Shown: positions 55,618-64,000 of the stretch, piece by piece | How positions within the stretch are numbered: the stretch's first letter is position 1 | Layout of the letters: every line of letters starts with the position of its first letter | Assembly: GCA_019232625.1 (NCBI GenBank) | Contig: JAFANP010000050.1 | Coordinates: 62,001-126,000, forward strand | DNA from: Alphaproteobacteria bacterium | Lineage (GTDB): Bacteria; Pseudomonadota; Alphaproteobacteria; Sphingomonadales; Sphingomonadaceae | Length of the DNA: 64,000 bases | Reading direction: 5' to 3' | Notes under the pieces: generated by a model | Told to the model about the DNA's origin: nothing | What the model saw: only the letters and a program-made list of their open reading frames with translations | The model's database searches: none | Made by a program: the position numbers and the translations under genes

Positions 55618-58062
55618 ATGGTCAAGGGGTGGACTCTGGTCGCGATTGCCGGGCTGCTCCAGCTTCCCGCCCCCCTTCATGCCGATTGCGCGCCGGCGGG
55701 CGAGATCGCGTCGCGAATGGACGCCTATTTCGCCGCGCCGCGCTCGCCCGCCACCTACCGGGCGCTTGCGGGCCTCGGCGACCCGCGGATCGAGCCGTTC
55801 GACTATTTCGCCGGCGACTGGCGGCGGCCGGACGACGAAAAGGCGCTGGCGGCGCGGATGATCCCCTCCAGCCGCCCGGATCATGCCGTCGCCGGATATA
55901 TCGAGCTCCAGCCGGGCGATTGCCGGATCGGCTATGCGATCGAGACGGCCAAGGCGCGGATCGCCGCGCTCGGCGCCGCCCATCCGTACGTTCGGCGCTG
56001 GTTCGAGGTGCAGCGGGCGGTTTTCGCCGCCTGCAGCAACCCTGGCGCCGCCCTCCCGGCCTTGCCGCCGCCGCTCGCGACGGCCGATCCGCGCGTCGCC
56101 GCCCTCCAACGCGAGGACCGTGCCTATCAGGCGGCGTCGCGGCTCTTCTACGAGCATTCGGCGGGGGCGCAGGCGGCGTTCGAGCGCATCGCCTCCTCGC
56201 CTAGCGTCCACGCTCCGACGGCACGCTACATGGTCGCGGCGATGAGCGCCGCCGCATTGCCGTCGCGCGGCTGGGAGTCCGGCGGTCCGCCCGGGGAGGG
56301 CCGGCCGGGCGCGATCGACCGGCTCGTGCGGCAGGAGCGGGCGATCCTTCGCGACCCTGCGCTCGCCTCCGTCCATCCGCTCGCCCAGGCGCTGATCGGC
56401 AGCGCCGCCTACCGGAACGGCGACCCGCGGCTACGCGAGGAGCAGGTCAGGCTGGTCCTGGAGGCGCTACATGCGCCGCTGGCGCGGTTGCGCGCCGACC
56501 CGTCCCTGCGCGAGCGCTATGCCCGCGCCCTGGCCGACATCGACAAGCTCCACGATAATTTTCCCGATCCCGCCTGGTGGATATCCGGTACCGCGCCGCC
56601 GGAGGCGACGGCGAGCCGCGCCATGGCCGCGGCGGCCCGGTCGGACCCGATCGCCGCTTGGGTGCTTACCCCGGCCTCGGTCTGGGAGACGGCGAAATGG
56701 GCGGGCGTAACGCCGTCCGGCGAACGCGACGGCCGGCTGCAATCCTTCGTCCGCGGTCGCAGCAGCGAGGCCGACCGGGAGGCGTGGGCGCTGGTCCAGG
56801 CGTCCGGCGCCCCCTTTTACGATGCCGGCGCCTGGACGGCGCTCGACGGCAAGCTTGCCGAGGCGCGCCGCTGCGCCGGCGACGCCCATCTCGCCGCGCT
56901 GCCGGCCTCGCTCTATCATCAGGTCCGAACCGCGCTCGCGTCGGGAGACGCGCCGGGGCCGGAGCCGCGCGCCTTCGAGGCGGCGCTCAGCCATCTCGCC
57001 GCCTGGCCTTGGAAGGACAGCGAGCATTATCGTGCAACCGTCTCCGCCGCCCTGCGCTTCCTCGTCGCCCGCGGCCGCACCGCCGAGGCGCGCCGCCTGC
57101 GCGACTCCCTTCCGCAGCAGGCCCGGGCGGGCAACGACGTGCCGCTGCTGCTGCTCGCCGAGGATCGGCCCCACCTCCTCGCGGCCCTGCTGCAGGAGGA
57201 GGATTACGGGCGGCCGGTCCTGCTCAACCGGCTGTCGGCGGGCGCACTGGCGTCGGGGGCGGGCGAGGAATCCCTGTCTCGGGAGGATCGCGCCCGCTTC
57301 GCGCGTGTCGCCTGGACCCGCCTCTATGCCCTCGGGCGCCGAGTGCCGCCGTCGCTGGACGCGGCGATGCGCGCCCTCAATCCGGAAATCGCCGCCGGCT
57401 GGATCTCTCGCCCGGGGGCCGGGCCGCGCGACCGGCGCCTGCTCCTCGACGTGCTTCGGTCTCCCGGCCTCAACATCCTCATCACCGAGCATCAGCGCCG
57501 GCCGGACCCGGGATCGCACAATGTCGAGGAGCCGGGCCTGACCCGCATCGACACGCTCGAGCATAGCGACAACAATTGGTGGTGCGCCTGGCAGGCCGCG
57601 CGGCACGAGCGGGACCTCGACCGGCTGCTCTACGACGAATTCTTCGGTGGGCCTGAGCGGTGGCGCGATCCCGATCCGCTGCGGCTGGCGGGGGCCCGGC
57701 CGTTATTGGCGCGACTGCTCGGCGAGAGCTGGCTGTGGCGCTCGCACGCGGGCGCGGAGGAGGAGGCGCTGGCGCGGATCGACTGCGCGCCCAAGGCCCT
57801 GAGCGAGGCAGCGATCGACTGGGCCTCCCACAGGCGCCCGTTCGCCTCGCGCGAGGGACAGGACGAGGCCTTGGCCCTGGCGGTGCGCACCACCCGCTAC
57901 GGCTGCCAGCGCCAAGGCGGCCACGGCGCCTATTCGAAGGCGGCGTTCCAGCTCCTCCACGACCGTTTCCCCGACAGCCCGGCGGCGAAGCGGACGCGCT
58001 ACTGGTTCGACTGCTCGCACTTCTACGGCGGCTGCCCGCCTACGCCCGCAAAGGCCCCCTGA
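55618..58062 (+). CDS. large exported protein of unknown function
   Basis: 814 residues with a signal peptide (MVKGWTLVAIAGLLQLPAPL, likely cleavage after HAD/C). The mature protein is mostly helical with TPR-like character and about nine scattered Cys, many late (WWCAWQAAR, RIDCAPKAL, RYGCQRQGGHGAYSKAAFQL, YWFDCSHFYGGCPP). The last segment 'KAAFQLLHDRFPDSPAAKRT' resembles an outer-membrane-lipoprotein-type TPR. AAAGGAGG sits before the ATG, one of the strongest ribosome sites in the window. Monocistronic. No family recognised; the Cys count suits a disulfide-bonded periplasmic or secreted scaffold (inference). Confidence 0.75.
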   Translation: MVKGWTLVAIAGLLQLPAPLHADCAPAGEIASRMDAYFAAPRSPATYRALAGLGDPRIEPFDYFAGDWRRPDDEKALAARMIPSSRPDHAVAGYIELQPGDCRIGYAIETAKARIAALGAAHPYVRRWFEVQRAVFAACSNPGAALPALPPPLATADPRVAALQREDRAYQAASRLFYEHSAGAQAAFERIASSPSVHAPTARYMVAAMSAAALPSRGWESGGPPGEGRPGAIDRLVRQERAILRDPALASVHPLAQALIGSAAYRNGDPRLREEQVRLVLEALHAPLARLRADPSLRERYARALADIDKLHDNFPDPAWWISGTAPPEATASRAMAAAARSDPIAAWVLTPASVWETAKWAGVTPSGERDGRLQSFVRGRSSEADREAWALVQASGAPFYDAGAWTALDGKLAEARRCAGDAHLAALPASLYHQVRTALASGDAPGPEPRAFEAALSHLAAWPWKDSEHYRATVSAALRFLVARGRTAEARRLRDSLPQQARAGNDVPLLLLAEDRPHLLAALLQEEDYGRPVLLNRLSAGALASGAGEESLSREDRARFARVAWTRLYALGRRVPPSLDAAMRALNPEIAAGWISRPGAGPRDRRLLLDVLRSPGLNILITEHQRRPDPGSHNVEEPGLTRIDTLEHSDNNWWCAWQAARHERDLDRLLYDEFFGGPERWRDPDPLRLAGARPLLARLLGESWLWRSHAGAEEEALARIDCAPKALSEAAIDWASHRRPFASREGQDEALALAVRTTRYGCQRQGGHGAYSKAAFQLLHDRFPDSPAAKRTRYWFDCSHFYGGCPPTPAKAP

Positions 58063-58153
58063 GCGGGGGGCGGCCGCCAGCGACCGTCGCCCTCGGTTCC
58101 GGCCGTCGGCGGCGCCGCTTTTCGACGGCTTGGCGGCGTGCCATAGCGCGCGC

Positions 58154-59662
58154 ATGAAAGCGATCCTCCTCACCACCGCCGTCGCCCTCGCCGCCCTTGC
58201 CGCGCCTCTCGCCGCACAGGGCGCGCCGCCCGCCGCGGAAGCGCGCGGCGACCCCGCCGTGCCGCCGCCGACCATCTCCGTCACCCGCCACACCGGCGTC
58301 TTCGGCGGGCAGCGCATCGCCTATACCGCCACCGCCGCGGAGACCTATCTCAAGGCGGAGGACGGCACGCCCAAGGCGAGCCTCTTCTCCGTCTCCTACG
58401 TGAGGGAGCCGCGCGACCCCAACCGGCCCGTCACCTTCCTGTTCAACGGCGGCCCCGGCTCCGGCTCGGTCTGGCTGCACATGGGGGCGTTCGGGCCGAA
58501 GCGGGTCGCCATACCCTCCGACGCGCGCGACGACGGGCCGCCGCCCTACCCGATCGTCGACAATCCCGACTCGCTGCTCGACGTCACCGACATCGTCTTC
58601 ATCGATCCCGTCGGCACCGGCTTCAGCCACGCCCTCGGCAAGACCGAGGGCAAGGAATATTGGGGCGTCACCCAGGACGCGAAATCGGTCTCCCAGTTCA
58701 TCCGCCTCTGGCTGAACGACAACGGCCGCTGGAACTCGCCCAAATATATCGGCGGCGAGAGCTACGGCACGACCCGGTCGGCCGCGCTGATCAACCAGCT
58801 GGAGGGCAGCTTCAACGACGTCTCGCTCGACGGCATCATCCTCATCTCCACCATCCTCGATTTCGGCGCGCAGGCGAACGTGCCCGGCAACGAGATGCCC
58901 TACGTCCTCTTCCTGCCCTCGATGGCGGGGGCGGCCTTTTATCATCACAAGGTCGCCAACCCGCCGCCCACCGTGGACGCCTTCGTGCAGGAGGCGCGGG
59001 ACTTCGCCGCCGGGGATTATGCCGCGGCCTTGCTCAAGGGCCAGCGGCTGCAGGGCGAGGAGCGCGCGTCGATCCGCCGACGCCTCGCCCGCTTCACCGG
59101 GCTTTCCGAGGATTATCTGGAGCGGGCGGACCTGCGCGTCACCGACCAGCGCTTCTACAAGGAGCTGCTGCGCGACCGGGGCCTCGCCGTCGGCCGGCTC
59201 GACGCGCGCTACACCGGCAAGGATTACGACAATGCCGGCGAGACGCCGGACAACGATCCCAGCTTCTACGGGATCGACGCCGGCTATACCGCCGCGATCA
59301 ACAGCTGGGTGCGGGACGGCCTCGGCTTCCGCTCGGACCGCTCCTACGTGACCATCGGCCCGGTCGGCGACTGGGACTGGACACTCTCGGACCAGGGCGG
59401 CGAGGCGAAATATTACAAGAGCGTCGCGCCCTATATCGGCAAGGCGATGCGCGAGAATGCCGGCCTCCGAGTGTTCGTCGGCGCCGGCTATTACGATTTC
59501 GCGACCCCCTTGTTCGGCGCCGAATATGCCCTGAGCCGCACCGGCATCCCGCAGGACCGAATCCACTTTTCCTACTACGAGGCGGGACACATGATGTACG
59601 TCCACGACGACAGCCGGGCCAAGCTCAGCCGGGACATACGCGCCTTCATCCGCGCCCGGTGA
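58154..59662 (+). CDS. S10 serine carboxypeptidase-like protein, exported
   Basis: 502 residues with signal peptide (MKAILLTTAVALAALAAPLA). Family S10 motifs: PVTFLFNGGPGSGSVWLHMG (oxyanion hole), 'FIDPVGTGFSHALGKTEG', nucleophile Ser203 in GGESYGTTRSAALINQ, Asp in FVGAGYYDFATP and His in YYEAGHMMYVHDD. Expected to remove C-terminal residues from peptides in the periplasm or outside. No Shine-Dalgarno is obvious; start set at the signal peptide Met. Confidence 0.92.
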   Translation: MKAILLTTAVALAALAAPLAAQGAPPAAEARGDPAVPPPTISVTRHTGVFGGQRIAYTATAAETYLKAEDGTPKASLFSVSYVREPRDPNRPVTFLFNGGPGSGSVWLHMGAFGPKRVAIPSDARDDGPPPYPIVDNPDSLLDVTDIVFIDPVGTGFSHALGKTEGKEYWGVTQDAKSVSQFIRLWLNDNGRWNSPKYIGGESYGTTRSAALINQLEGSFNDVSLDGIILISTILDFGAQANVPGNEMPYVLFLPSMAGAAFYHHKVANPPPTVDAFVQEARDFAAGDYAAALLKGQRLQGEERASIRRRLARFTGLSEDYLERADLRVTDQRFYKELLRDRGLAVGRLDARYTGKDYDNAGETPDNDPSFYGIDAGYTAAINSWVRDGLGFRSDRSYVTIGPVGDWDWTLSDQGGEAKYYKSVAPYIGKAMRENAGLRVFVGAGYYDFATPLFGAEYALSRTGIPQDRIHFSYYEAGHMMYVHDDSRAKLSRDIRAFIRAR

Positions 59663-59685
59663 CGTGACAGGGGAGGGAGACATTC

Positions 59686-59702
59686 AGCCAGCCTGGCTGG
59701 CT
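59686..59702. terminator. short hairpin after the S10 gene, possible terminator
   Basis: AGCCAGCC, one base, GGCTGGCT: a 17-base near-perfect palindrome 24 bases after the S10 stop, followed by only a short T-containing stretch. It could end S10 transcription or serve as an operator for the XRE regulator downstream. Confidence 0.35.
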
Positions 59703-59738
59703 TTGTGACTTCTGAAGCTGACAATATGTAATGATAAC

Positions 59739-59767
59739 TTGACATGTGGCCGACTCGGCGGCTAGGA
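59739..59767 (+). promoter_or_regulatory. probable sigma-70-type promoter of the XRE gene
   Basis: TTGACA (59739-59744), a 17-base spacer and CTAGGA (59762-59767) in an AT-rich patch, about 50 bases before the XRE start. The -35 is consensus, the -10 weak, a common pattern in alphaproteobacteria. Confidence 0.5.
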
Positions 59768-59819
59768 CTCGTGCATCCCTGGCGGACAGTCGCTAGGGTC
59801 CGGGGAAGGCGGTGCGGCC

Positions 59820-60068
59820 ATGGGGGCCACGGGGTTCGGGGACAGCGTGAAGAACCGGCTTAAAGTGTTGCGGGCCGAGCGGGACTGGAGCCAGGCGGAG
59901 CTTGGCGGCCGTCTCGGCGTGTCCCGCCAGGCGGTCAACGCCATCGAGACCGGCAAGTACGATCCGTCGCTTCCGCTCGCCTTCAAGCTGGCGCGGCTCT
60001 TCGACCGTCCGATCGAGGAGATATTCGACGACGGCGCAGGCGCAGGCAAAGCGGGAGACGTCGCATGA
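59820..60068 (+). CDS. XRE-family HTH regulator
   Basis: Up to 82 residues, a minimal Cro/CI-type helix-turn-helix: 'KNRLKVLRAERDWSQAELGG' followed by RLGVSRQAVNAIETGKYDPS and LPLAFKLARLFDRPIEEIFD. A GTG at 59847 would give the 73-residue form (start VKNRLKVLRAERDWSQ) that is more usual for this group; ATG 59820 is the longer option. The stop overlaps the ATG of the membrane-protein gene by four bases, so the regulator and the membrane protein form one unit, a layout found in other bacteria. Confidence 0.88.
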   Translation: MGATGFGDSVKNRLKVLRAERDWSQAELGGRLGVSRQAVNAIETGKYDPSLPLAFKLARLFDRPIEEIFDDGAGAGKAGDVA

Positions 60069-60517
60069 CCAGCGCCGCGGACGTCGAGAAAGCGGAGCGG
60101 CTCGGCCGCGCCCGCGCCCGCATCTTCGCCGTCCAGGCGGTGCTCTTCCTCGGCTGGCAGACGCTCTTCTTCAGCGGCGGCACCCAGGACCGGGTCCGCG
60201 CCGTCAGCCAGGTGAAGATCTCGGCCTGGATGGTGATGGCCATCCTGCTCCTCTTCCTGCTCGCCAGCGGGGGCATGCTGATCCGCGGCCGGAAGGTGAG
60301 GGGGCTTCTCAACGACGAGCTGACGCGCAGCCACCGCACCCGGGCCTATGTCTGGGCCTTCTGGGCGGCGATGATCAGCGCGCTCGGCCTCTACGCGGTC
60401 GACATGTTCGACCCCGTGACGGCGCGGGAGGCGATCCACCTCATCGTCTCCGCCGCCCTCGGCGTCGGGCTGCTCACCTTCTCCCGGCTGGAACGGCGCA
60501 GCCGGTCCGAAACCTAG
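60065..60517 (+). CDS. four-helix membrane protein coupled to the XRE regulator
   Basis: 150 residues with four hydrophobic segments: IFAVQAVLFLGWQTLFFSGG, ISAWMVMAILLLFLLASGGM, 'AYVWAFWAAMISALGLYAVD' and LIVSAALGVGLLTFSR. Between segments 2 and 3 a basic cytoplasmic loop (IRGRKVRGLLNDELTRSHRT) is a family-like feature of DUF2178-type proteins. Starts within the XRE stop (ATGA). It may sense something at the membrane and act through the regulator (inference). Confidence 0.8.
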   Translation: MTSAADVEKAERLGRARARIFAVQAVLFLGWQTLFFSGGTQDRVRAVSQVKISAWMVMAILLLFLLASGGMLIRGRKVRGLLNDELTRSHRTRAYVWAFWAAMISALGLYAVDMFDPVTAREAIHLIVSAALGVGLLTFSRLERRSRSET

Positions 60518-60601
60518 GCCCCGCGCCAGCCCTCGATCGTCCGCATGCCGGCCGGCGTCCGCCTGCCCGCCACGCCCCAGCCTCGTCCAAAGGAGACCGA
60601 A

Positions 60602-62644
60602 ATGAAGTCCCTCTATCTGATTGCCGCCTCCGCCGCTGCGCTGAGCCTCTCCGCCTCGTCCGGGCAAGCGGCACCGGCGGCGCCGGACGCGGCGGCCGCC
60701 CATAGTTTCGGCCGCTGGGGCATCGACCTCAGCGCCCGCGATCCCTCGGTGAAGCCGGGCGACAGCTTCTTCGACTATGCCAACGGCGCCTGGTACAAGG
60801 TGGCGCAGATCCGCGCCGACCGCCCCGCCGCCGGCGTCGGCATGGACCTCCAGGACCGCACGCAGGCGCAGCTGCGCGCCATCGTCGAGGAGAGCGCCCG
60901 CGCGCCCCGCGGCGCCACCGGGCAGAAGGTGGGCGGCCTCTATTCGAGCTTCATGGACGAGGCCCGGGTCGAACGGCTCGACGCCGCCCCGCTCAAGGCC
61001 GATCTCGACGCGATCCGGGCCGTCGCCGACAAGGCCGCGATGGCGCGGCTGATGGGTGAGGGGCATCTCGGCTTCGGCAGCTCGATCTTCGGCCTCGGAG
61101 TCGTCCCCGACCTCAAGGGGCCCAAGGTCTACACGCCGGCGCTTGGCATTTCCGGCCTCGGCCTTCCCGACCGCGACGTCTACCTCGCCGACCAGTTCAA
61201 GGCCAAGAAGGACGCCTATCGTGCCTATGTCGGCCGCACGCTGAAGATGGTCGACTGGCCCGATGCCGATGCCGCGGCCGACGCCGTGCTCGACTTCGAG
61301 ACGAAGATCGCGGCCGCGATGTGGACCCGCACCGAGCGCCGCGATCCCAACAAGGCCTATCATCCGATGTCGGTGGCGGAGCTTCAGGCGATGGCTCCGG
61401 GCTTCGACTTCCGGGCGATGTTCGCCGGCGCCGGCGCGCCCGCCTTCGAGCGGATCATCGTCAGCCAGGACAGCGCCGTCCCGAAGGTGGCGAAGCTGTT
61501 CGCCGAGACTCCGCTCGACACGCTCAAGGCCTGGGAAGCCTATCACACCGCGAATTCGGCGGCGCCCTACCTTTCGAAGCGCTTCGTCGACAGCCGGTTC
61601 GAGCTGATCCGGGCGATGAGCGGCCAGCCGCAGAACCTCACCCGCTGGGAACGGGGGATCGCCCTGGTCGATTCCAGCCTCGGCGAGGCGCTCGGCCAGG
61701 AATATGTCGCGCGCTACTTCCCCGCCTCCTCTAAGAAGATGATGGAGGCGCTGGTCGCCAACCTCCAGGCGGCGATGCGCGAGCGCATCCGCACCGCCGC
61801 CTGGATGTCGCCGGAAACGCGGGCGGCCGCGCTGAGGAAGCAGTCGCTGCAGCGGGTCAAGGTCGGGTACCCGAACAAGTGGCGCGATTATGCGCCGCTC
61901 GTCATCGACCCGGCCGACCTCTACGGCAATGTCGAGCGTGCCACCGCCTTTTCCTATCGCTACGACATGGACCGTCTCGGGCGGCCGGTGGACCGCGACG
62001 AGTGGGCGATGACGCCGCAGACGGTGAACGCCTACAACAACCCGCTCGCCAACGAGATCGTCTTTCCCGCGGCCATGCTGCAGGCGCCGATGTTCGACCC
62101 ACGGGCCGACGCTGCCGTCAATTACGGCGCGATCGGCGCGGTGATCGGCCATGAGATCAGCCACGGCTTCGACGATCAGGGGCGCCAGTTCGACGAGGCC
62201 GGGACGCTGCGCGACTGGTGGCAGCCTGCCGACGCGGCCCGCTTCACCGGCGAGGCGGGAAAGCTCGCCGACCAATATGGCGGCTATGAAGGCGCGCCGG
62301 GCATGAAGGTGAACGGCAGGCTGACGCTCGGCGAGAATATCGGCGACCAGGGCGGCGTCCGCCTCGCCCTCGACGCCTACCACGCCTCGCTCAGGGGCCG
62401 TAAGCCGCCCGTGCTCGACGGGCTGAGCGGCGACCAGCGCTTCTTCCTCGCCTGGGCGCAGGGGTGGCGCGGCAAGCTTCGCGACGACATCGCGAAGATG
62501 ATCCTCGTGTCCGACGTCCACTCCCCCTATCGCTGGCGCGTCGACGGCACGCTGCGCAACATCGACGAATGGTATTCGGCCTTCGACGTGAGGCCCGGCG
62601 ACAAGCTCTACCTCCCGCCCGACCGGCGCGTGCGCGTCTGGTAG
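60602..62644 (+). CDS. M13-family (neprilysin-like) metallopeptidase
   Basis: 680 residues with signal peptide (MKSLYLIAASAAALSLSASS). Opens with DLSARDPSVKPGDSFFDYAN, then a long helical region. Zinc site: AVIGHEISHGFDDQGRQFDE (His517, Glu518, His521) and RLTLGENIGDQGG (Glu578). The C-terminal DRRVRVW is the typical end of M13 enzymes. Periplasmic oligopeptidase. AAGGAGA precedes ATG 60602. Confidence 0.95.
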   Translation: MKSLYLIAASAAALSLSASSGQAAPAAPDAAAAHSFGRWGIDLSARDPSVKPGDSFFDYANGAWYKVAQIRADRPAAGVGMDLQDRTQAQLRAIVEESARAPRGATGQKVGGLYSSFMDEARVERLDAAPLKADLDAIRAVADKAAMARLMGEGHLGFGSSIFGLGVVPDLKGPKVYTPALGISGLGLPDRDVYLADQFKAKKDAYRAYVGRTLKMVDWPDADAAADAVLDFETKIAAAMWTRTERRDPNKAYHPMSVAELQAMAPGFDFRAMFAGAGAPAFERIIVSQDSAVPKVAKLFAETPLDTLKAWEAYHTANSAAPYLSKRFVDSRFELIRAMSGQPQNLTRWERGIALVDSSLGEALGQEYVARYFPASSKKMMEALVANLQAAMRERIRTAAWMSPETRAAALRKQSLQRVKVGYPNKWRDYAPLVIDPADLYGNVERATAFSYRYDMDRLGRPVDRDEWAMTPQTVNAYNNPLANEIVFPAAMLQAPMFDPRADAAVNYGAIGAVIGHEISHGFDDQGRQFDEAGTLRDWWQPADAARFTGEAGKLADQYGGYEGAPGMKVNGRLTLGENIGDQGGVRLALDAYHASLRGRKPPVLDGLSGDQRFFLAWAQGWRGKLRDDIAKMILVSDVHSPYRWRVDGTLRNIDEWYSAFDVRPGDKLYLPPDRRVRVW

Positions 62645-62722
62645 CGGTCGTCCCGGCGCGGGCCGGCGCCTCCGGGCCTAGACGGGGGTGACGGCGCGGC
62701 GCGGACATGGCATCGCACCGCC

Positions 62723-63250
62723 ATGTCCGCGCCCGCCCCCCAGCTCGCCTACATCTCCCACGAGACGTTCGTCGCCGACGTGCTCGCCGTCGCCGAGCGA
62801 ATCGAGGCGGAGGGCTGGCGGCCCGACTTCCTCGTCGGCATCGGCCGCGGCGGCCTCGTCCCGGCCGCCTATCTTTCGCATCGCATCGCCATCCCGCTGC
62901 TGTCGGTGGACATCTCGTCGGGCGAGCCGGGCTTCGCCGGCGACCTGCTCGACAAGCTGCGGCGCAAGCTCGAGGCGGGCCAGCGCATTCTCATCGTCGA
63001 CGACATCAACGACAGCGGCAACACCATCGCCAGCCTTCGCGACGCGCTCGAGGCGGACGGGGCGCGGCCCGATCACGTCCGCGTCGCCGTGCTCGTCAAC
63101 AACCGCCGCTCCCGCGCCCGCGCGGAATATTTCTCCCGCGGCATCGACCGCGACGAGGACAAACGCTGGTTCGTCTTCCCCTGGGAAGCCATGTCGTCGC
63201 CCGAGGTGCTGGAGGAGGAGGCGCTGGAGGTGCCGGAGCGGCTCGCCTGA
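62723..63250 (+). CDS. phosphoribosyltransferase family protein
   Basis: A 175-residue type I PRTase. The PRPP-binding loop is RILIVDDINDSGNTIASLRD, preceded by DFLVGIGRGGLVPAAYLSHR. Hood and size resemble xanthine/hypoxanthine-type salvage enzymes, but the base specificity is not clear. Cytoplasmic. No strong ribosome site. Confidence 0.85.
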   Translation: MSAPAPQLAYISHETFVADVLAVAERIEAEGWRPDFLVGIGRGGLVPAAYLSHRIAIPLLSVDISSGEPGFAGDLLDKLRRKLEAGQRILIVDDINDSGNTIASLRDALEADGARPDHVRVAVLVNNRRSRARAEYFSRGIDRDEDKRWFVFPWEAMSSPEVLEEEALEVPERLA

Positions 63251-63306
63251 GAAGGGTAGGAGCCTCGACGCTGGACAGGCCGGGGCGGGCGGGACATGCT
63301 CCCCCC

Positions 63307-64000
63307 ATGCGCGCCCTCCTGCCGCTCCTGCTCCTCGCCCTGCCCGCCGCCGCTTCGGCCCAGGATACGCCGCCGCTCCTCTCACCCGAGGCGGCCCGCG
63401 CGATAGCGTCCGAAGTCTCCGGCGGCGCGGCGAAGCGCATTGTGCAGGCGCTGTCGCTCCACCACCGCATGCGGGGCTCGGAAGGCTATCGCGCCGCCGC
63501 CGAGCTGATCCGGGACCGGCTGAAGGCCTACGGCCTCGCCGAGGCGGACATCATCTCCCTGCCCGCGGACGGCACGATCTTCTACGGCACCCAGCGCTCT
63601 CGGCCGGCCTGGAACGCCTCTTTCGCCGAGCTCTGGGAAGAACGGCGGGAAGACGGGCGCTGGCGCGACGCGGAGCGGATCGCCTCCTGGGCCGACCAGC
63701 CCATCACCCTCGCTCAGGACAGCGTCGCCGGCGCCGCCGAAGCGGAGCTGGTGGATGTCGGCGCCGGCACCTCGGCCAGGGATTATGAGGGGCGCGACGT
63801 CCGCGGCAAGCTCGTCCTGACCTCCTCGCAGCCCGGTGCGGTGGCGCGCCTCGCCGTCACCGAGCGGGGCGCCGCCGGCATCATATCCTGGGCGCAGAAC
63901 CAGAAGACCGGCTGGTGGGGCGACGATCGCGACCTTATCCGCTGGGGCCATCTCGATACGTGGGACGATCCGAGCTTCGCCTTCATGGTCTCGCCCGCCC
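63307..64000 (+). CDS. M28-family exported peptidase (N-terminal part, cut by window end)
   Basis: The frame starting at ATG 63307 is open to the window edge (231 codons). Signal peptide MRALLPLLLLALPAAASAQD. 'LHHRMRGSEGYRAAAELIRD' is the usual start of M28 aminopeptidases, and DVRGKLVLTSSQPGAVARLA begins a protease-associated (PA) insert. The zinc site would lie beyond the window. Confidence 0.8.
   Translation, partial: MRALLPLLLLALPAAASAQDTPPLLSPEAARAIASEVSGGAAKRIVQALSLHHRMRGSEGYRAAAELIRDRLKAYGLAEADIISLPADGTIFYGTQRSRPAWNASFAELWEERREDGRWRDAERIASWADQPITLAQDSVAGAAEAELVDVGAGTSARDYEGRDVRGKLVLTSSQPGAVARLAVTERGAAGIISWAQNQKTGWWGDDRDLIRWGHLDTWDDPSFAFMVSPA

Noticed and set aside
59762-62521. A 919-codon minus-strand open frame opposite the XRE unit and M13 gene
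   Set aside because: Composition is His/Arg/Gly/Val-rich and it covers several real plus-strand genes; no motif.

Overview
The window is a dense, GC-rich chromosomal segment of an alphaproteobacterium, most likely of the order Sphingomonadales. Several things point there: a DUF1013 (TrcR-type) cell-cycle regulator, the plant/alphaproteobacterial type of glutamate-cysteine ligase, a two-subunit 2-oxoacid:ferredoxin oxidoreductase, the MerR plus long acyl-CoA dehydrogenase pair, many secreted peptidases, and dispersed repeats of the 'TTCGACAAGCTC...CCGAACGG' type that I recall from sphingomonad genomes. No species can be named from the sequence. I see no rRNA, tRNA, CRISPR array, prophage or transposase gene.

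Layout. 1-3.5 kb: a DUF4350-like protein (possibly preceded by a frameshifted micro-gene), RppH with an overlapping esterase, and two paralogous small secreted proteins. 3.5-11.3 kb: korA-korB, a cyclopropane-fatty-acid synthase gene bracketed by two identical perfect palindromes, an SDR, purF and a lipoprotein. 11.3-15.5 kb: a MerR regulator with its probable operator, an acyl-CoA dehydrogenase carrying an in-frame dispersed repeat, then a visibly less GC-rich accessory pair (FRG-domain protein plus a 118-residue partner) and a metallopeptidase-like protein. 15.6-21.9 kb: an MHYT-PAS-GGDEF-EAL c-di-GMP protein, a GST, a tandem pair of small exported paralogues, trcR and a metallo-beta-lactamase-fold hydrolase. 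21.9-26.2 kb: a housekeeping run xseB-ispA-coaD-cyclophilin-queA and a second GST. 26.2-33.6 kb: a BAX-inhibitor-like membrane protein with a clear intrinsic terminator, thpR, an MFS transporter, a penicillin-acylase-family hydrolase, proline iminopeptidase and gshA. 33.7-40.8 kb: rsmE, ubiA, pmbA/tldD, an inositol-monophosphatase-family protein, a double retropepsin-like protein, and a minus-strand run of mrp/apbC, two tiny ORFs and a CoA-binding protein. 40.8-48.0 kb: hflK-hflC, a DegP-type protease, a HerA-like ATPase and an OPT transporter. 48.1-64 kb: M1 aminopeptidase, ketopantoate-reductase family, DJ-1/PfpI, queF, a membrane patatin, an unrecognised 814-residue exported protein, an S10 carboxypeptidase-like enzyme, an XRE regulator with a four-helix membrane partner, an M13 peptidase, a phosphoribosyltransferase and the start of an M28 peptidase.

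Most genes are ordinary metabolism, membrane proteolysis and quality control (HflKC, DegP) and extracytoplasmic protein turnover. The best candidates for something undescribed are the FRG-domain/118-aa pair at 13.75-14.9 kb, the family of long palindromes that mostly sit just 3' of genes (two identical copies flanking cfa), the repeat that has become coding sequence inside the acyl-CoA dehydrogenase, and several tiny or paralogous exported proteins of unknown role. Assignments come from reading translated sequence and remembered family motifs; no database search was run.
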